Position numbers and translations under genes: made by a program. From Nitrososphaerota archaeon (GTDB taxonomy: Archaea; Thermoproteota; Nitrososphaeria; Nitrososphaerales; UBA57), in contig JACPBJ010000144.1 of assembly GCA_016180375.1 (NCBI GenBank), forward strand, positions 1 through 13,704: a DNA stretch of 13,704 bases, in the 5' to 3' direction. Below are positions 6,008-13,521 of the stretch, in pieces (within the stretch, counting starts at the first letter, position 1; each line of letters opens with the position of its first letter). The notes under the pieces were generated by a model that saw nothing but the letters and a program-made list of their open reading frames with translations, had not been told where the DNA came from and ran no database searches.

Positions 6008-6603
6008 TGCACATACTCTCTAAAGATGTGCTCTACTTTAAGCTTCTTGTTAAATTCAGATAGTATTCCCAAGTCCATCTCCTCCTTGAAAAGCCTGTAA
6101 AGGTGCCTTGCATCCTCTATATCCTTCCCGCTACCCAAGAAGAGCTTAAAGGGTATCTGCAACTCCAAGGGGGAGATAAATAGGGTGTGCTGGTTAAGGA
6201 TAACTTTCTTCCTATGATCCAAAGTCCACTCATCAAGCTCGACTTTAGGAAACTTGAATTCTATGTTGGGAATCGCTCTCCCTTTCCTAGAAAATCTTAT
6301 CGCGTTGCCCGTTAGAAGATATTTTACGTAAGCGCTTTTGGAATCACCTGCGTTGAGGCATTCAAAACTCTTAACAATTTCTTTCCACAAACTATTGAAT
6401 TCTGCAAAGTTAATTTTTTCAGCAATTAGGTCAATGTCTTCAGAAGTCCTGCTCCGACCAAACAGTATAGAAACATAGCCAGAAACCAACACGTACCTAA
6501 TTTTGAACCTGTTTAAGACCGAGGTAAGTTCTATCGCCAGATTGTCAAGTGTATTAAGCTCCTTTTCGAGCTCGATCTTGTTCCTTGAAAACCTGATTTT
6601 CAC
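6004..6603 (-). CDS. Nucleotidyltransferase, AbiEii/DUF6036-like
   Basis: This 199-residue protein has the polymerase-beta-type nucleotidyltransferase core. Residues 37-61 (YVLVSGYVSILFGRSRTSED, then IDLIA) give the glycine-containing helix (SGY for the usual GG or GS) and the two metal-binding aspartates Asp56 and Asp58. The third acid is not obvious; Glu115 in NIEFKF is the best candidate. SPLELQIPFKLFLG (144-157) and GKDIEDARHLYRLF (159-172) match the C-terminal helices of AbiEii-type and DUF6036 proteins. Known relatives include toxins of type IV systems that modify tRNA. The start is GTG at 6603, with TTATTAAC centred 27.5 bases upstream. It ends overlapping the 51-residue gene. Base composition is more AT-rich than in flanking genes, which fits transfer. 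Confidence 0.8.
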   Translation of the reverse strand: MKIRFSRNKIELEKELNTLDNLAIELTSVLNRFKIRYVLVSGYVSILFGRSRTSEDIDLIAEKINFAEFNSLWKEIVKSFECLNAGDSKSAYVKYLLTGNAIRFSRKGRAIPNIEFKFPKVELDEWTLDHRKKVILNQHTLFISPLELQIPFKLFLGSGKDIEDARHLYRLFKEEMDLGILSEFNKKLKVEHIFREYVQ

Positions 6604-6626
6604 GACCTAGACTCAACTTTGACTAC

Positions 6627-6634
6627 GTTAATAA
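6627..6634 (-). promoter_or_regulatory. TATA-like box of the nucleotidyltransferase pair
   Basis: TTATTAAC on the minus strand is centred 27.5 bases before the GTG at 6603, supporting a leaderless message. Just upstream, the 12-bp palindrome ACATAATTATGT at 6634-6645 could be an operator for self-regulation. Confidence 0.45.
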
Positions 6635-6751
6635 CATAATTATGTGGCTAAAGTGTGGTTATCGCCAAATTACCGTGGCAGCTGAAAGCGAATTTGTTAG
6701 CAATTTAAGGCTCAACGTGGCTAGCGCCAGACGGGATTTGCGAATACATAT

Positions 6752-9616
6752 TCAATTGCCCCAGTACGGTCTAGTAGTAATGAATTTCAACTTGGCTTCA
6801 AGTAGATCCCTGAAGAAAGATTCTTCGTCATCGTGCATCTTTGCAAGTATCTTAGATGCTGTTTGAGGACCTACTCCATAGACCGACATGGCCAGTATTG
6901 CCTTCCTGCCATAAGAAAGTACCAGGTCAGCTGTTCGCCTTCCCTTCGATAGTGTATCCCTCTCAGCATTGTTCATCTCCTGCCTTGTAAGTTTCTTTGA
7001 TAAAGCATCGACCAAGCTCTGCGAAGACCATGCCGAAACTCCTAACAATGCAGAATTACAATTCTTGCATGTAGGCTGTTCAGGTATGTCTTTTATGAGA
7101 ACTCTCTGCTCTCTCCTTCCGCAATTAAAGCAAATCAGATCAACGGCCTTGTATTCCATCGCAAGTTTCATTCTCTGGATGTTGTCCTTCACTACGGTGT
7201 CAGGAGAAATCAATTCTGGCACGTCCAGATGCTTGTAGAGGATATGGTAAGCGATTGGAGTTGGTCTTTCTCCAGCCAAATAGAAGTTCATCGCCAATTC
7301 TCTCCTCTGCACCTTAGCTATCATTTCTCCTGCTCTTTCAAGGTCAATCTTCTCCATGAGCACTTCGTGCATGGCTTCCTCGAAGATCGGAGTTCCAGCA
7401 AACCTAGACTCAAGGGAGCAGAGGTTTGGATGCCCTAGATATTGCCCTCTCTTTAGAACCCCGAACCTCTGAGCGATGTTCTTGATGTTTTCTGGAAATG
7501 GGAACTGTTTTTCGATGCGATGCAGAAATGCCTGTTTGGCTTCATTCCATGAAAGAGAGAAGAGTTCCTCGCCGAGTTTCTTCAAGTCTATGTGATGCAC
7601 TTCCATTGTAAGCTCGATAAGAATTCTGTAACCGTCTGCCCACCAGAAGCGAATTAGATTCTTCCTTGCTAGGATCTCTTCAAATATGTAGCCCAATGTT
7701 TTGTTTACTGCATCGCCGAAGCATGCATGAATTACTATGTACCTGTCGTAACCCTCTACAAGCAATGATTTGTCGTCTGGCACTGCAGCCCCCATCTTCT
7801 TGTGCTCTAGAATTTCCTCAACTACGGCGACTCTTGCATTCCTTTCTGCAGGCACTATATTGGCAAGATCTTTTACAGCTTCATTTTGCTCTGCTCTTTC
7901 CAGCATTTCAGAGATTTCTCTTCTAATGGCACCGGTTCTCGTTGCAAGTTCCATAGGGACAGGAAGGAGCTCTCCGTCCCAGCCGGGGATTGCTGCTAAT
8001 GGATCATCTACAGGTGTGACATACACCTTTGCATCGTCAGCAATCTTCTCGATTCTCCAAACCTTCCCTTTGCAGATAAAGTTCACGCCTATTCTTGCCT
8101 TGAGGAGGACGAACTCCTCGCCAAGGATCCCTACTTTCTGCTCTGTAGAGAGGTCAATTACCGTATATCTTCTCTCATCGGGTATCATCGAAAGGTTCTG
8201 GAAGTAGTATTCACGGGTTCTGTAAGCATAAGATATGTTTCCGTTCTCTACTCTTACGATCTTGAGAGCCTCAAGGTAGTTCAGAATCTTCGAGAACTCC
8301 TCCTCTTGCAGATCTTTGAAGGGATAGGCTCTTTTTACTATGAAATAGGCTTGCTTTGAAGGCATCTTCCCGCTGTACTCTAGTGCGAGACCGGCAATCT
8401 GATGTGCCAGAACATCATAGGAGTTCTTTGGAATCTTGATTCTCTCAAGCTCGCCATTCCTTGCGCATGCTATCGTTGCAGCTGATTCAAGTATGTCATC
8501 TGTTGAAACTGCAAGTATGATGCCCTCTGAATCCTTGGTCAGAGTATGGCCTGATCTTCCGACTCTTTGAATAAGAACAGAAACCTGCCTAGGAGCCATG
8601 TATTGAACTGCTAGATCGACTGAGCCTATGTCAATTCCGAGTTCAAGAGTTGAGGTGCAGACAAGCCCTTTCAGGTCTTTTGCCTTGAACTGAGCCTCCA
8701 CTCTCTCCCTCTCCTCTTTTGGGAGGGAGCTATGATGAACTGCCATGTCTTTCCGGAGCGTGTTAAATTTGTGACCGAGCATCTCCGCGATCGTTCTGCT
8801 GTTGACGAAGACTAGTGTCGATTCATGTTCAGAAACTAATTCGTTAATCCTCCCGATTCTTGCCGCTGCTTCAGGCGCTAAAAAGAGGCTCTGCGCAACT
8901 ACCTGATCCTCTTCCCTCGGTCTAGGATATTCTATGTAGTATTTTATGCTCTTTGGAGCGGCAGAATGAACTATCCCTATTGCCCTGCTTTCTCCAACGA
9001 GGAACTTTGCAACTTCTTCAGGCGAGCCTACCGTAGCCGATAGCCCGACAATTTGCAGATTTTCTTTAGTGATCTCTCTTAGCCTCTCAAGCCCTATCGC
9101 TAGTTGGACGCCTCTCTTGCTATCTACTAATGCATGAACTTCGTCGACGATGACCCATCTGACCGTGCCGAGATGCTTCCTCATGGCCCTCCCGGGAAGA
9201 ATTGCCTGTAGCGTTTCTGGTGTTGTTACAAGCAAATCAGGAGGTTTCAACGATTGCTGTTTCCTTTCTTTCTGAGGAGTGTCTCCATGCCTGATCTCAA
9301 CAGTGAAACCGATTTTAGAGGCCCAGAAGTTCAGCCTTATGAGAAGGTCTCTGTTAAGAGCCCTCATCGGAGTTATGTAAATTATCGAAATCCCTTCTTG
9401 AGGTCTATTTTTCAGAAAGTTATTTAGAACTGGTAAGAGAGCAGCTTCCGTCTTTCCCGTTCCTGTCGGTGCGAAGAGTAGAACATTCTTCCCAGTAAGA
9501 ATATGCGGGATTGCATCATTTTGCGGAGGAGTTGGCTGAGTGATTTTGGAGAGTCGAAGCGCCTCTTTGATCTGCTCCGAAAAACTATCAAAAACAGATT
9601 GTTGAGCCAAAGCCAT
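6752..9616 (-). CDS. lhr: Lhr-type ATP-dependent helicase
   Basis: This long superfamily 2 DNA/RNA helicase has 954 residues from the start chosen here. Counted from that start: Q-motif-like TQPTPPQ (26-32), Walker A APTGTGKTE (49-57), Walker B DEVH (158-161), SAT (193-195), and motif VI QRVGRSGH (350-357) after STLELGIDIGS. Beyond the two RecA domains lie the winged-helix and Lhr-core regions. Near the end is a zinc site with four cysteines, CFNC (829-832) and CKNC (850-853), and then a helix-hairpin-helix-like GVGPQTASKIL. Archaeal Lhr proteins act in DNA repair and recombination. A TTG at 9634 could extend it by 6 residues, but the ATG at 9616 (MALAQQ) is better placed behind TTTATCAT (9634-9641). 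That box would also fit a TTG at 9610. Confidence 0.93.
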   Translation of the reverse strand: MALAQQSVFDSFSEQIKEALRLSKITQPTPPQNDAIPHILTGKNVLLFAPTGTGKTEAALLPVLNNFLKNRPQEGISIIYITPMRALNRDLLIRLNFWASKIGFTVEIRHGDTPQKERKQQSLKPPDLLVTTPETLQAILPGRAMRKHLGTVRWVIVDEVHALVDSKRGVQLAIGLERLREITKENLQIVGLSATVGSPEEVAKFLVGESRAIGIVHSAAPKSIKYYIEYPRPREEDQVVAQSLFLAPEAAARIGRINELVSEHESTLVFVNSRTIAEMLGHKFNTLRKDMAVHHSSLPKEERERVEAQFKAKDLKGLVCTSTLELGIDIGSVDLAVQYMAPRQVSVLIQRVGRSGHTLTKDSEGIILAVSTDDILESAATIACARNGELERIKIPKNSYDVLAHQIAGLALEYSGKMPSKQAYFIVKRAYPFKDLQEEEFSKILNYLEALKIVRVENGNISYAYRTREYYFQNLSMIPDERRYTVIDLSTEQKVGILGEEFVLLKARIGVNFICKGKVWRIEKIADDAKVYVTPVDDPLAAIPGWDGELLPVPMELATRTGAIRREISEMLERAEQNEAVKDLANIVPAERNARVAVVEEILEHKKMGAAVPDDKSLLVEGYDRYIVIHACFGDAVNKTLGYIFEEILARKNLIRFWWADGYRILIELTMEVHHIDLKKLGEELFSLSWNEAKQAFLHRIEKQFPFPENIKNIAQRFGVLKRGQYLGHPNLCSLESRFAGTPIFEEAMHEVLMEKIDLERAGEMIAKVQRRELAMNFYLAGERPTPIAYHILYKHLDVPELISPDTVVKDNIQRMKLAMEYKAVDLICFNCGRREQRVLIKDIPEQPTCKNCNSALLGVSAWSSQSLVDALSKKLTRQEMNNAERDTLSKGRRTADLVLSYGRKAILAMSVYGVGPQTASKILAKMHDDEESFFRDLLEAKLKFITTRPYWGN

Positions 9617-9633
9617 GCAAATAATAATGTGCA

Positions 9634-9641
9634 ATGATAAA
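9634..9641 (-). promoter_or_regulatory. TATA-like box of lhr
   Basis: TTTATCAT on the minus strand is centred 21-22 bases before the ATG at 9616 and 27.5 bases before the in-frame TTG at 9610. It sits in the 38-base gap to the divergent 35-residue gene, so the two promoters overlap. Confidence 0.4.
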
Positions 9642-9654
9642 AGATGTTCCCCAT

Positions 9655-9762
9655 ATGACTGAGCAGCAGGACAAGATTCTAAAAGAGGACGAAGTCAGGA
9701 AGAAGGCAAGGAAGAAGAAAAGAGGACCTTATAGAAAATCCTCGAGCGCGGGGACGCGTTGA
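9655..9762 (+). CDS. Small basic protein, 35 residues
   Basis: ATG at 9655 opens 35 codons: MTEQQDKILKEDEVRKKARK, then KKRGPYRKSSSAGTR, ending with TGA. The first third is acidic and helical and the rest strongly basic, like a ribosome-associated or nucleic-acid-binding peptide. It is divergent from lhr, with 38 bases between starts. AAATAATA at 9619-9626 is a possible TATA, centred 32.5 bases before the ATG. An in-frame ATG at 9634 would add seven residues but has no promoter signal. The T-rich run after the stop could end the transcript before the convergent MFS gene. Biased composition and lack of reading-frame overlap with lhr support a real gene, but the short length leaves doubt. Confidence 0.5.
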   Translation: MTEQQDKILKEDEVRKKARKKKRGPYRKSSSAGTR

Positions 9763-9763
9763 C

Positions 9764-9776
9764 GTATTTATTTTTG
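9764..9776 (+). terminator. T-rich run after the 35-residue gene
   Basis: TATTTATTTTTG begins directly after the small gene's TGA and fits an archaeal U-rich terminator without a hairpin. It overlaps the last codons of the convergent MFS gene. Confidence 0.3.
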
Positions 9777-10940
9777 AACAGGTCTGGCCATTCTTGAGGA
9801 AAGCAAGGCGAAAGCGATTAGTCCAAATAATGTCAACAGTCCAGAAGACTGAAACGCAATTGGATAGCCAAAGTTCTCTATGACAATTCCTTCTATTGCT
9901 GAACCGAAACCAAGTCCCAAGTAAATTGCAGTTGTATGGAAACCAATTACGAAGCCTCTTTTCTCTCCCGGAGACTGTTCTGCAACCGTTGTAAGAAGAA
10001 GTACTATCCCTATCCCCGTTGACAATCCTACAAGAATTGCAGAAATGATGAGCACTTCAAGTGATGGAGAAATGCTTAGAGAGAACATGCCAGCAGTTCC
10101 AAGAAGCATGGCAAGAGACACTGTCAGAATCCTTCTGCTTATCCTGTTTGATAGCTCTCCTACTACAGGCCTTCCAACAACATTCATCAATCCCTGAACA
10201 GTGAATACTACACCAATTATCGCAAGAGGGAGCTCCCGAGCATAAAGAGGGATGAAGGAAGCGAAAACGCTGTTCGTGAATTGGAGGGAGAATGTTGCGA
10301 CCAAGGAGCCGAGTATTATCGGGTTTGCAAGAACATCTCTAGCTCCATATCTGAGTTTGGATGCAACTTTCTGGGGGCGGATGTTAGGAAGCATAGTAAG
10401 TGACAAGATAACTGCTGAAACTGCCATTAGAGCTGAAACAATGAAGACCGTATTGAAATCAAAAATTGTAGCCAGGATGCCTCCAATCGCTGGTCCAAAA
10501 GAAAGCGCGCTCTGCCTTGCTGCTTGGCTCCAACCTATTGCCCTGCCTGCTTGCCCGGATTTTGCCAAATCAATTGGATAAGTTGCAGTTGCTGTGCTGT
10601 ACGCTCCTTGTCCTACTCCTGCCGTGAAATAGAACAGCATGATCAAAAGAACCGTTGACCCTAGGGGAAGCGCGAAGAAGCCTATAGCAGCAATTACAGC
10701 TCCAATTATCGTGGTTTCCCTACGTCCAATCTTATCAGACAAATAGCCAGAGGGAACTGCTAGAATTGCCTGCGCCAGCCAGTTAAGAAATATTGCTAAT
10801 CCAACTGCAGCTTCTCCTCCGCCTCTCATCTCAACGTAACGCGGGAAGATGGGCCTGAACTGAACCTGCGCAGCATAAAGAATGAAAATTATTATTGAAA
10901 CTACGAACAGGGTTGTCTGTCCCTGCGCTCGCTGCTCCAC
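9768..10940 (-). CDS. MFS transporter
   Basis: This 390-residue protein has about twelve hydrophobic helices. The loop between helices 2 and 3 carries the Major Facilitator motif A, GYLSDKIGRRE (65-75). A repeat-like loop in the second half, GRPVVGELSNRISRRI, marks the internal duplication of the family. It is probably a proton-coupled exporter or uptake permease; the substrate cannot be told. The start is GTG at 10940, chosen because CATATAGA on the minus strand is centred 26.5 bases upstream. The gene follows dph2 by 36 bases but has its own promoter signal inside that gap. Its end lies 5 bases from the convergent 35-residue gene. Confidence 0.88.
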   Translation of the reverse strand: MEQRAQGQTTLFVVSIIIFILYAAQVQFRPIFPRYVEMRGGGEAAVGLAIFLNWLAQAILAVPSGYLSDKIGRRETTIIGAVIAAIGFFALPLGSTVLLIMLFYFTAGVGQGAYSTATATYPIDLAKSGQAGRAIGWSQAARQSALSFGPAIGGILATIFDFNTVFIVSALMAVSAVILSLTMLPNIRPQKVASKLRYGARDVLANPIILGSLVATFSLQFTNSVFASFIPLYARELPLAIIGVVFTVQGLMNVVGRPVVGELSNRISRRILTVSLAMLLGTAGMFSLSISPSLEVLIISAILVGLSTGIGIVLLLTTVAEQSPGEKRGFVIGFHTTAIYLGLGFGSAIEGIVIENFGYPIAFQSSGLLTLFGLIAFALLSSRMARPVQK

Positions 10941-10962
10941 GACTTCGAACCGTGAATGACCA

Positions 10963-10970
10963 TCTATATG
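10963..10970 (-). promoter_or_regulatory. TATA-like box of the MFS gene
   Basis: CATATAGA on the minus strand is centred 26.5 bases before the GTG start at 10940, giving a leaderless transcript independent of dph2. Confidence 0.5.
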
Positions 10971-10976
10971 CTTTAA

Positions 10977-11978
10977 CTACAGCCAGTTTCCCCTTACTAG
11001 AAATTCACCGGGGTCTTTTCCCTCAAGAACTCTGATAAGAGCTTCTGCCTGAGGAACAGATAGCACAGGCCTGTCAAACGTATAGCCATCAACAGAAATC
11101 CTCGGGCATGCAGTCTGGATGAACGCGTCTACTCTTCTAAGATTCGCCAGCCTCTCGCTTGTAATATCCCTCAGCGCAATCAATTCAACTTTCTTTCCGT
11201 GAGCCTCGAGCTTCTTCTTCAGCTCGAGCGTTTGATGCAGCATCGATTGCCCGTCCCTCAGACCAACTATCAGCCCAAACCTCTCAGCCTCTCTAGCCTT
11301 GTAAACTGCAAGAATCGATCTCTTCAGCCTCTCATTTGCCACTTCTTTGACATCGATCACCTCATTTGCATAGGGGTCAAGCATGTACGTGGGTTTCTGC
11401 GATGAAAGAGCGACGCCGATTGCATGGAAATTGCTCTGTCCTAACAGCAGAAAAGCATCAGCCTGATCTTTGATGAAATAGACAGGATAAAATTCGCAGC
11501 CGAAAATCTGCCCATCCCTCAGCTGGCCCTTGCCCTTCCCAATAATTGCTTCAAATCCATTCTTCTGATAGAACTCTTTTGCTTTTGAAAGCTCATGGAG
11601 ATGCTGGCTGAAGGTGCACAAACCTATCTTTCTGTACTGCTTCAAAAATGGCAGCGAATTCTCCAGAACCCTATCGAAGGTTATATCATCAATGGCATCG
11701 ATAAGGATAGTCTGCTTTCCCAGTTTGTCAAAAGAAATGGTGTGCCCTATGTTGAAAGCTATGTCAGCTTCGATCTTCCCGATCTCGCCATCCGTAGTAT
11801 CGCAGGTGCCATAGCAAGCATCGCCCATGACAAAAGCGTTGACGCCAAATCTTTCCGTGATCTTTGAGGCCAGCTCTTCAGTTTTCGCAAGCAGAGCATC
11901 AGGTGCAGAAAGCGCTATAGCTTTGGGCTTCCTGCTTTCTATCTCTTGATAGATTCTATCCTCGTCAATTTTGAGCAA
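10977..11978 (-). CDS. dph2: Dph2, diphthamide synthesis (first step)
   Basis: This enzyme transfers the 3-amino-3-carboxypropyl group from SAM to a histidine of elongation factor 2, starting diphthamide formation. It is a non-classical radical SAM enzyme whose 4Fe-4S cluster is held by three cysteines far apart in sequence. Here these are Cys59 (in GDACYGTCD, residues 52-60), Cys161 (FGCEFYP) and Cys291 (QTACPRIS), close to the archaeal positions 59, 163 and 287. The length, 333 residues, fits the archaeal homodimeric enzyme. The start is TTG at 11978, 13 bases after the Nudix stop; GTGAT upstream could pair with the 16S rRNA end. It is probably co-transcribed with the Nudix gene, and no separate TATA box is apparent. 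Confidence 0.93.
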   Translation of the reverse strand: MLKIDEDRIYQEIESRKPKAIALSAPDALLAKTEELASKITERFGVNAFVMGDACYGTCDTTDGEIGKIEADIAFNIGHTISFDKLGKQTILIDAIDDITFDRVLENSLPFLKQYRKIGLCTFSQHLHELSKAKEFYQKNGFEAIIGKGKGQLRDGQIFGCEFYPVYFIKDQADAFLLLGQSNFHAIGVALSSQKPTYMLDPYANEVIDVKEVANERLKRSILAVYKAREAERFGLIVGLRDGQSMLHQTLELKKKLEAHGKKVELIALRDITSERLANLRRVDAFIQTACPRISVDGYTFDRPVLSVPQAEALIRVLEGKDPGEFLVRGNWL

Positions 11979-11991
11979 ACGCTAATCACGC

Positions 11992-12492
11992 TCAGATCGT
12001 CTCTTGCATTGGAGATTCGTAAGCTAGATAACTCCCAAGAGCCTTCCCCGCAGTTGTTCCCCTGAGCTTCTCAACTGCATCCGAAATAGAAAATATGGAA
12101 GCTTCCTTAGCGTCATCGCCAGCTTTCAATACTCCTCCAATTGCCTTTGCTGACATCGCTATGTAGATGAGCGCTTTGCTAGGTCTCCTGATGGAATAGG
12201 TTCCAACGACCTTCCCTACGACTACATCAAGATTAGTTTCCTCCTTGACCTCTCTTACGGCCGCTTGCTCTGCATTCTCTCCATCTTCGACGTAACCTGC
12301 TGGGAGAGCCCAGATTGTGGGCTTTGCCCTAGGCTTTACCAAAACTATGCCCCCATCATATTCGACAATGACGCCAGCTACAGGAACGGGGTTACCCCAG
12401 ACAACAAAATCGCAGGAGGGGCAGGCTACCTTGGTCCTCCCTTCTATTACCCTAGGTGTCAACTCGCTCCTGCATTCTGGGCAGAACTTCAT
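11992..12492 (-). CDS. Nudix hydrolase with N-terminal zinc ribbon
   Basis: This 166-residue protein hydrolyses a nucleoside-diphosphate derivative (NAD(H), ADP-ribose or similar). A zinc ribbon comes first: CPEC (4-7) and CPSC (24-27). The Nudix box is then GYVEDGENAEQAAVREVKEE followed by TNL, with the expected G-x5-E-x7-REVKEE order. The usual glycine near its end is Asn. The zinc ribbon resembles NudC-type pyrophosphatases, but the protein lacks their C-terminal half, so NADH pyrophosphatase activity is only one option. The start is ATG at 12492. TTTATTAG at 12525-12532 would start transcription about 10 bases upstream of it. It heads the unit with dph2 and is divergent from the VOC gene. 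Confidence 0.9.
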   Translation of the reverse strand: MKFCPECRSELTPRVIEGRTKVACPSCDFVVWGNPVPVAGVIVEYDGGIVLVKPRAKPTIWALPAGYVEDGENAEQAAVREVKEETNLDVVVGKVVGTYSIRRPSKALIYIAMSAKAIGGVLKAGDDAKEASIFSISDAVEKLRGTTAGKALGSYLAYESPMQETI

Positions 12493-12524
12493 CTCAGATC
12501 TTTAACACTCTTAACAAAGCTCTC

Positions 12525-12532
12525 CTAATAAA
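12525..12532 (-). promoter_or_regulatory. TATA-like box of the Nudix-dph2 unit
   Basis: TTTATTAG on the minus strand, identical to the box at 269-276, is centred 36.5 bases before the Nudix ATG. It predicts a short leader of about 10 bases. Confidence 0.45.
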
Positions 12533-12584
12533 CCGTTAACCCTTCTGAAGAGAAGATTGAAGCCGCATCAAAGATAAACGCCGG

Positions 12585-12592
12585 TTTATATA
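12585..12592 (+). promoter_or_regulatory. TATA box of the VOC gene
   Basis: TTTATATA is a near-perfect archaeal TATA box centred 26.5 bases before the ATG at 12615. It decides the start against the TTG at 12600. Confidence 0.65.
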
Positions 12593-12614
12593 GCAAGTTT
12601 TGATAAATGAGAAT

Positions 12615-13004
12615 ATGGCTGGTCCAATCGTTCATTATGAGGTACCTGCTAATGATGTAAGCGCCCTGAAGAAGTTCTACGGCGATGTATTCGGATGGAA
12701 GTTCAAGAAGGCCCCTATTCCCGGCATGGAATACTGGCTCATAGACATGGGCTCGAAGCATATTGGAGGAGGCATGTACAAGAAGGAAGCAAACAGCATG
12801 CCTATCAATTACGTCGATGTGAAATCGATTGATGCTGCTATAGTTGCATTCAAGAAGGCTGGGGGCAAAATTGTCGTTGGAAAGCAGGAGGTCCCGGGGC
12901 AAGGCTGGACTGCTATCGGTATTGATCCAGAAGGTAATGGTGTAGGTATCTGGCAGTCGATGCAAAGACAGCAGAGAGCAAAGCCAAAAGCAAAGAAAAA
13001 GTAA
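12615..13004 (+). CDS. VOC-fold protein (glyoxalase/bleomycin-resistance type)
   Basis: This 129-residue single-domain protein of the vicinal-oxygen-chelate fold has two babb repeats. The first carries GPIVHYEVPANDV and KFYGDVFGW, the second INYVDVKSIDAAI and IGIDPEGNGVGIW. Known relatives isomerise, cleave or bind small metal-bound substrates. The usual last metal ligand, a Glu after the terminal aromatic, is Gln (WQS), so metal binding may be altered. The C terminus is a lysine-rich tail (AKPKAKKK) rarely seen in the family. The start is ATG at 12615 because of the TATA box at 12585-12592; a TTG at 12600 would add 5 residues. It is divergent from the Nudix gene. Confidence 0.87.
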   Translation: MAGPIVHYEVPANDVSALKKFYGDVFGWKFKKAPIPGMEYWLIDMGSKHIGGGMYKKEANSMPINYVDVKSIDAAIVAFKKAGGKIVVGKQEVPGQGWTAIGIDPEGNGVGIWQSMQRQQRAKPKAKKK

Positions 13005-13019
13005 TCTGTCGATACGCAC

Positions 13020-13027
13020 TTTAAGAC
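13020..13027 (+). promoter_or_regulatory. TATA-like box of the SnoaL-like gene
   Basis: TTTAAGAC is centred 25.5 bases before the ATG at 13049, in the 44-base gap after the VOC gene. Confidence 0.45.
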
Positions 13028-13048
13028 ATTCGCCATTGCAGTTAGTCA

Positions 13049-13483
13049 ATGAGTGGTAGAGAAGAGGAGAAAGTCAAAGCGGTAATACATGCAGCCTTTG
13101 AAGCAGGTAGAAACAGAAACTTTGGAATATTATCAAGAATACATGACGAAAGTTTAAGCAAGTTTGGAGATGCTCCTCCATTCGAAATTCAGAGCATGCG
13201 GGATGCCTTGATGCTGGAAGAAATAGGATTTGCAAGCCTCTCTGATTATAACTACGAAATTCAAAATCTCAATATCAAAATAATCGATAGAGTTGCAGTT
13301 GCAACCTTTATGTTGGGTTATAGCGGCGTCTTGGTTGACAATACCACTTTTGGAGGCCAGGTAATAAAGGCCAAATCAAGGGCGACGTTCGTGCTTGCAA
13401 AAAGAGATACCGAATGGCTGATAGTTCACGAGCATCTTTCAAGAGTTCCTGAACAATATACCGCAAAAAAGGATCAAGCTTAG
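13049..13483 (+). CDS. NTF2/SnoaL-like protein
   Basis: This 144-residue protein has the cone-shaped NTF2/SnoaL fold. It begins with a helix (EEEKVKAVIHAAFEAGRNRN), then ILSRIHDESLSKFGDAPPF, where an early Asp/Phe pair is typical. Three strands follow: NYEIQNLNIKIIDRVAVATF, KAKSRATFVLAKRDTEWLIV and HEHLSRVP. The last pattern, W-x-IVHEHLS, is that of DUF4440/SnoaL-like proteins. Members are cyclases, isomerases or binding proteins, so the function is open. It follows the VOC gene closely with its own TATA-like box. Related small fold proteins next to each other may share a pathway, but this is inference. Confidence 0.8.
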   Translation: MSGREEEKVKAVIHAAFEAGRNRNFGILSRIHDESLSKFGDAPPFEIQSMRDALMLEEIGFASLSDYNYEIQNLNIKIIDRVAVATFMLGYSGVLVDNTTFGGQVIKAKSRATFVLAKRDTEWLIVHEHLSRVPEQYTAKKDQA

Positions 13484-13491
13484 AAACATTG

Positions 13492-13499
13492 CTATATGC
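13492..13499 (+). promoter_or_regulatory. TATA-like box of the RDD gene
   Basis: CTATATGC is centred 26.5 bases before the TTG at 13522 and is the main reason for placing the start there. Confidence 0.45.
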
Positions 13500-13521
13500 A
13501 AGAAAGTGTTTGGCTTTGGCG

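Noticed and set aside
7770..8207. 145-codon plus-strand frame inside the helicase gene
   Set aside because: It is antisense to the Lhr core, is Ser/Leu/Ile-rich and low in complexity, as expected of a shadow frame.
10925..10960. tRNA T-arm-like sequence on the minus strand (CACGG, TTCGAAG loop, TCGTG)
   Set aside because: No matching acceptor, D or anticodon arm is found around it, and it spans the start of the MFS gene.
12525..13049. 174-codon minus-strand frame opposite the VOC gene
   Set aside because: It covers the divergent promoters and runs antisense to a clear VOC-fold gene; its translation has no recognisable domain.
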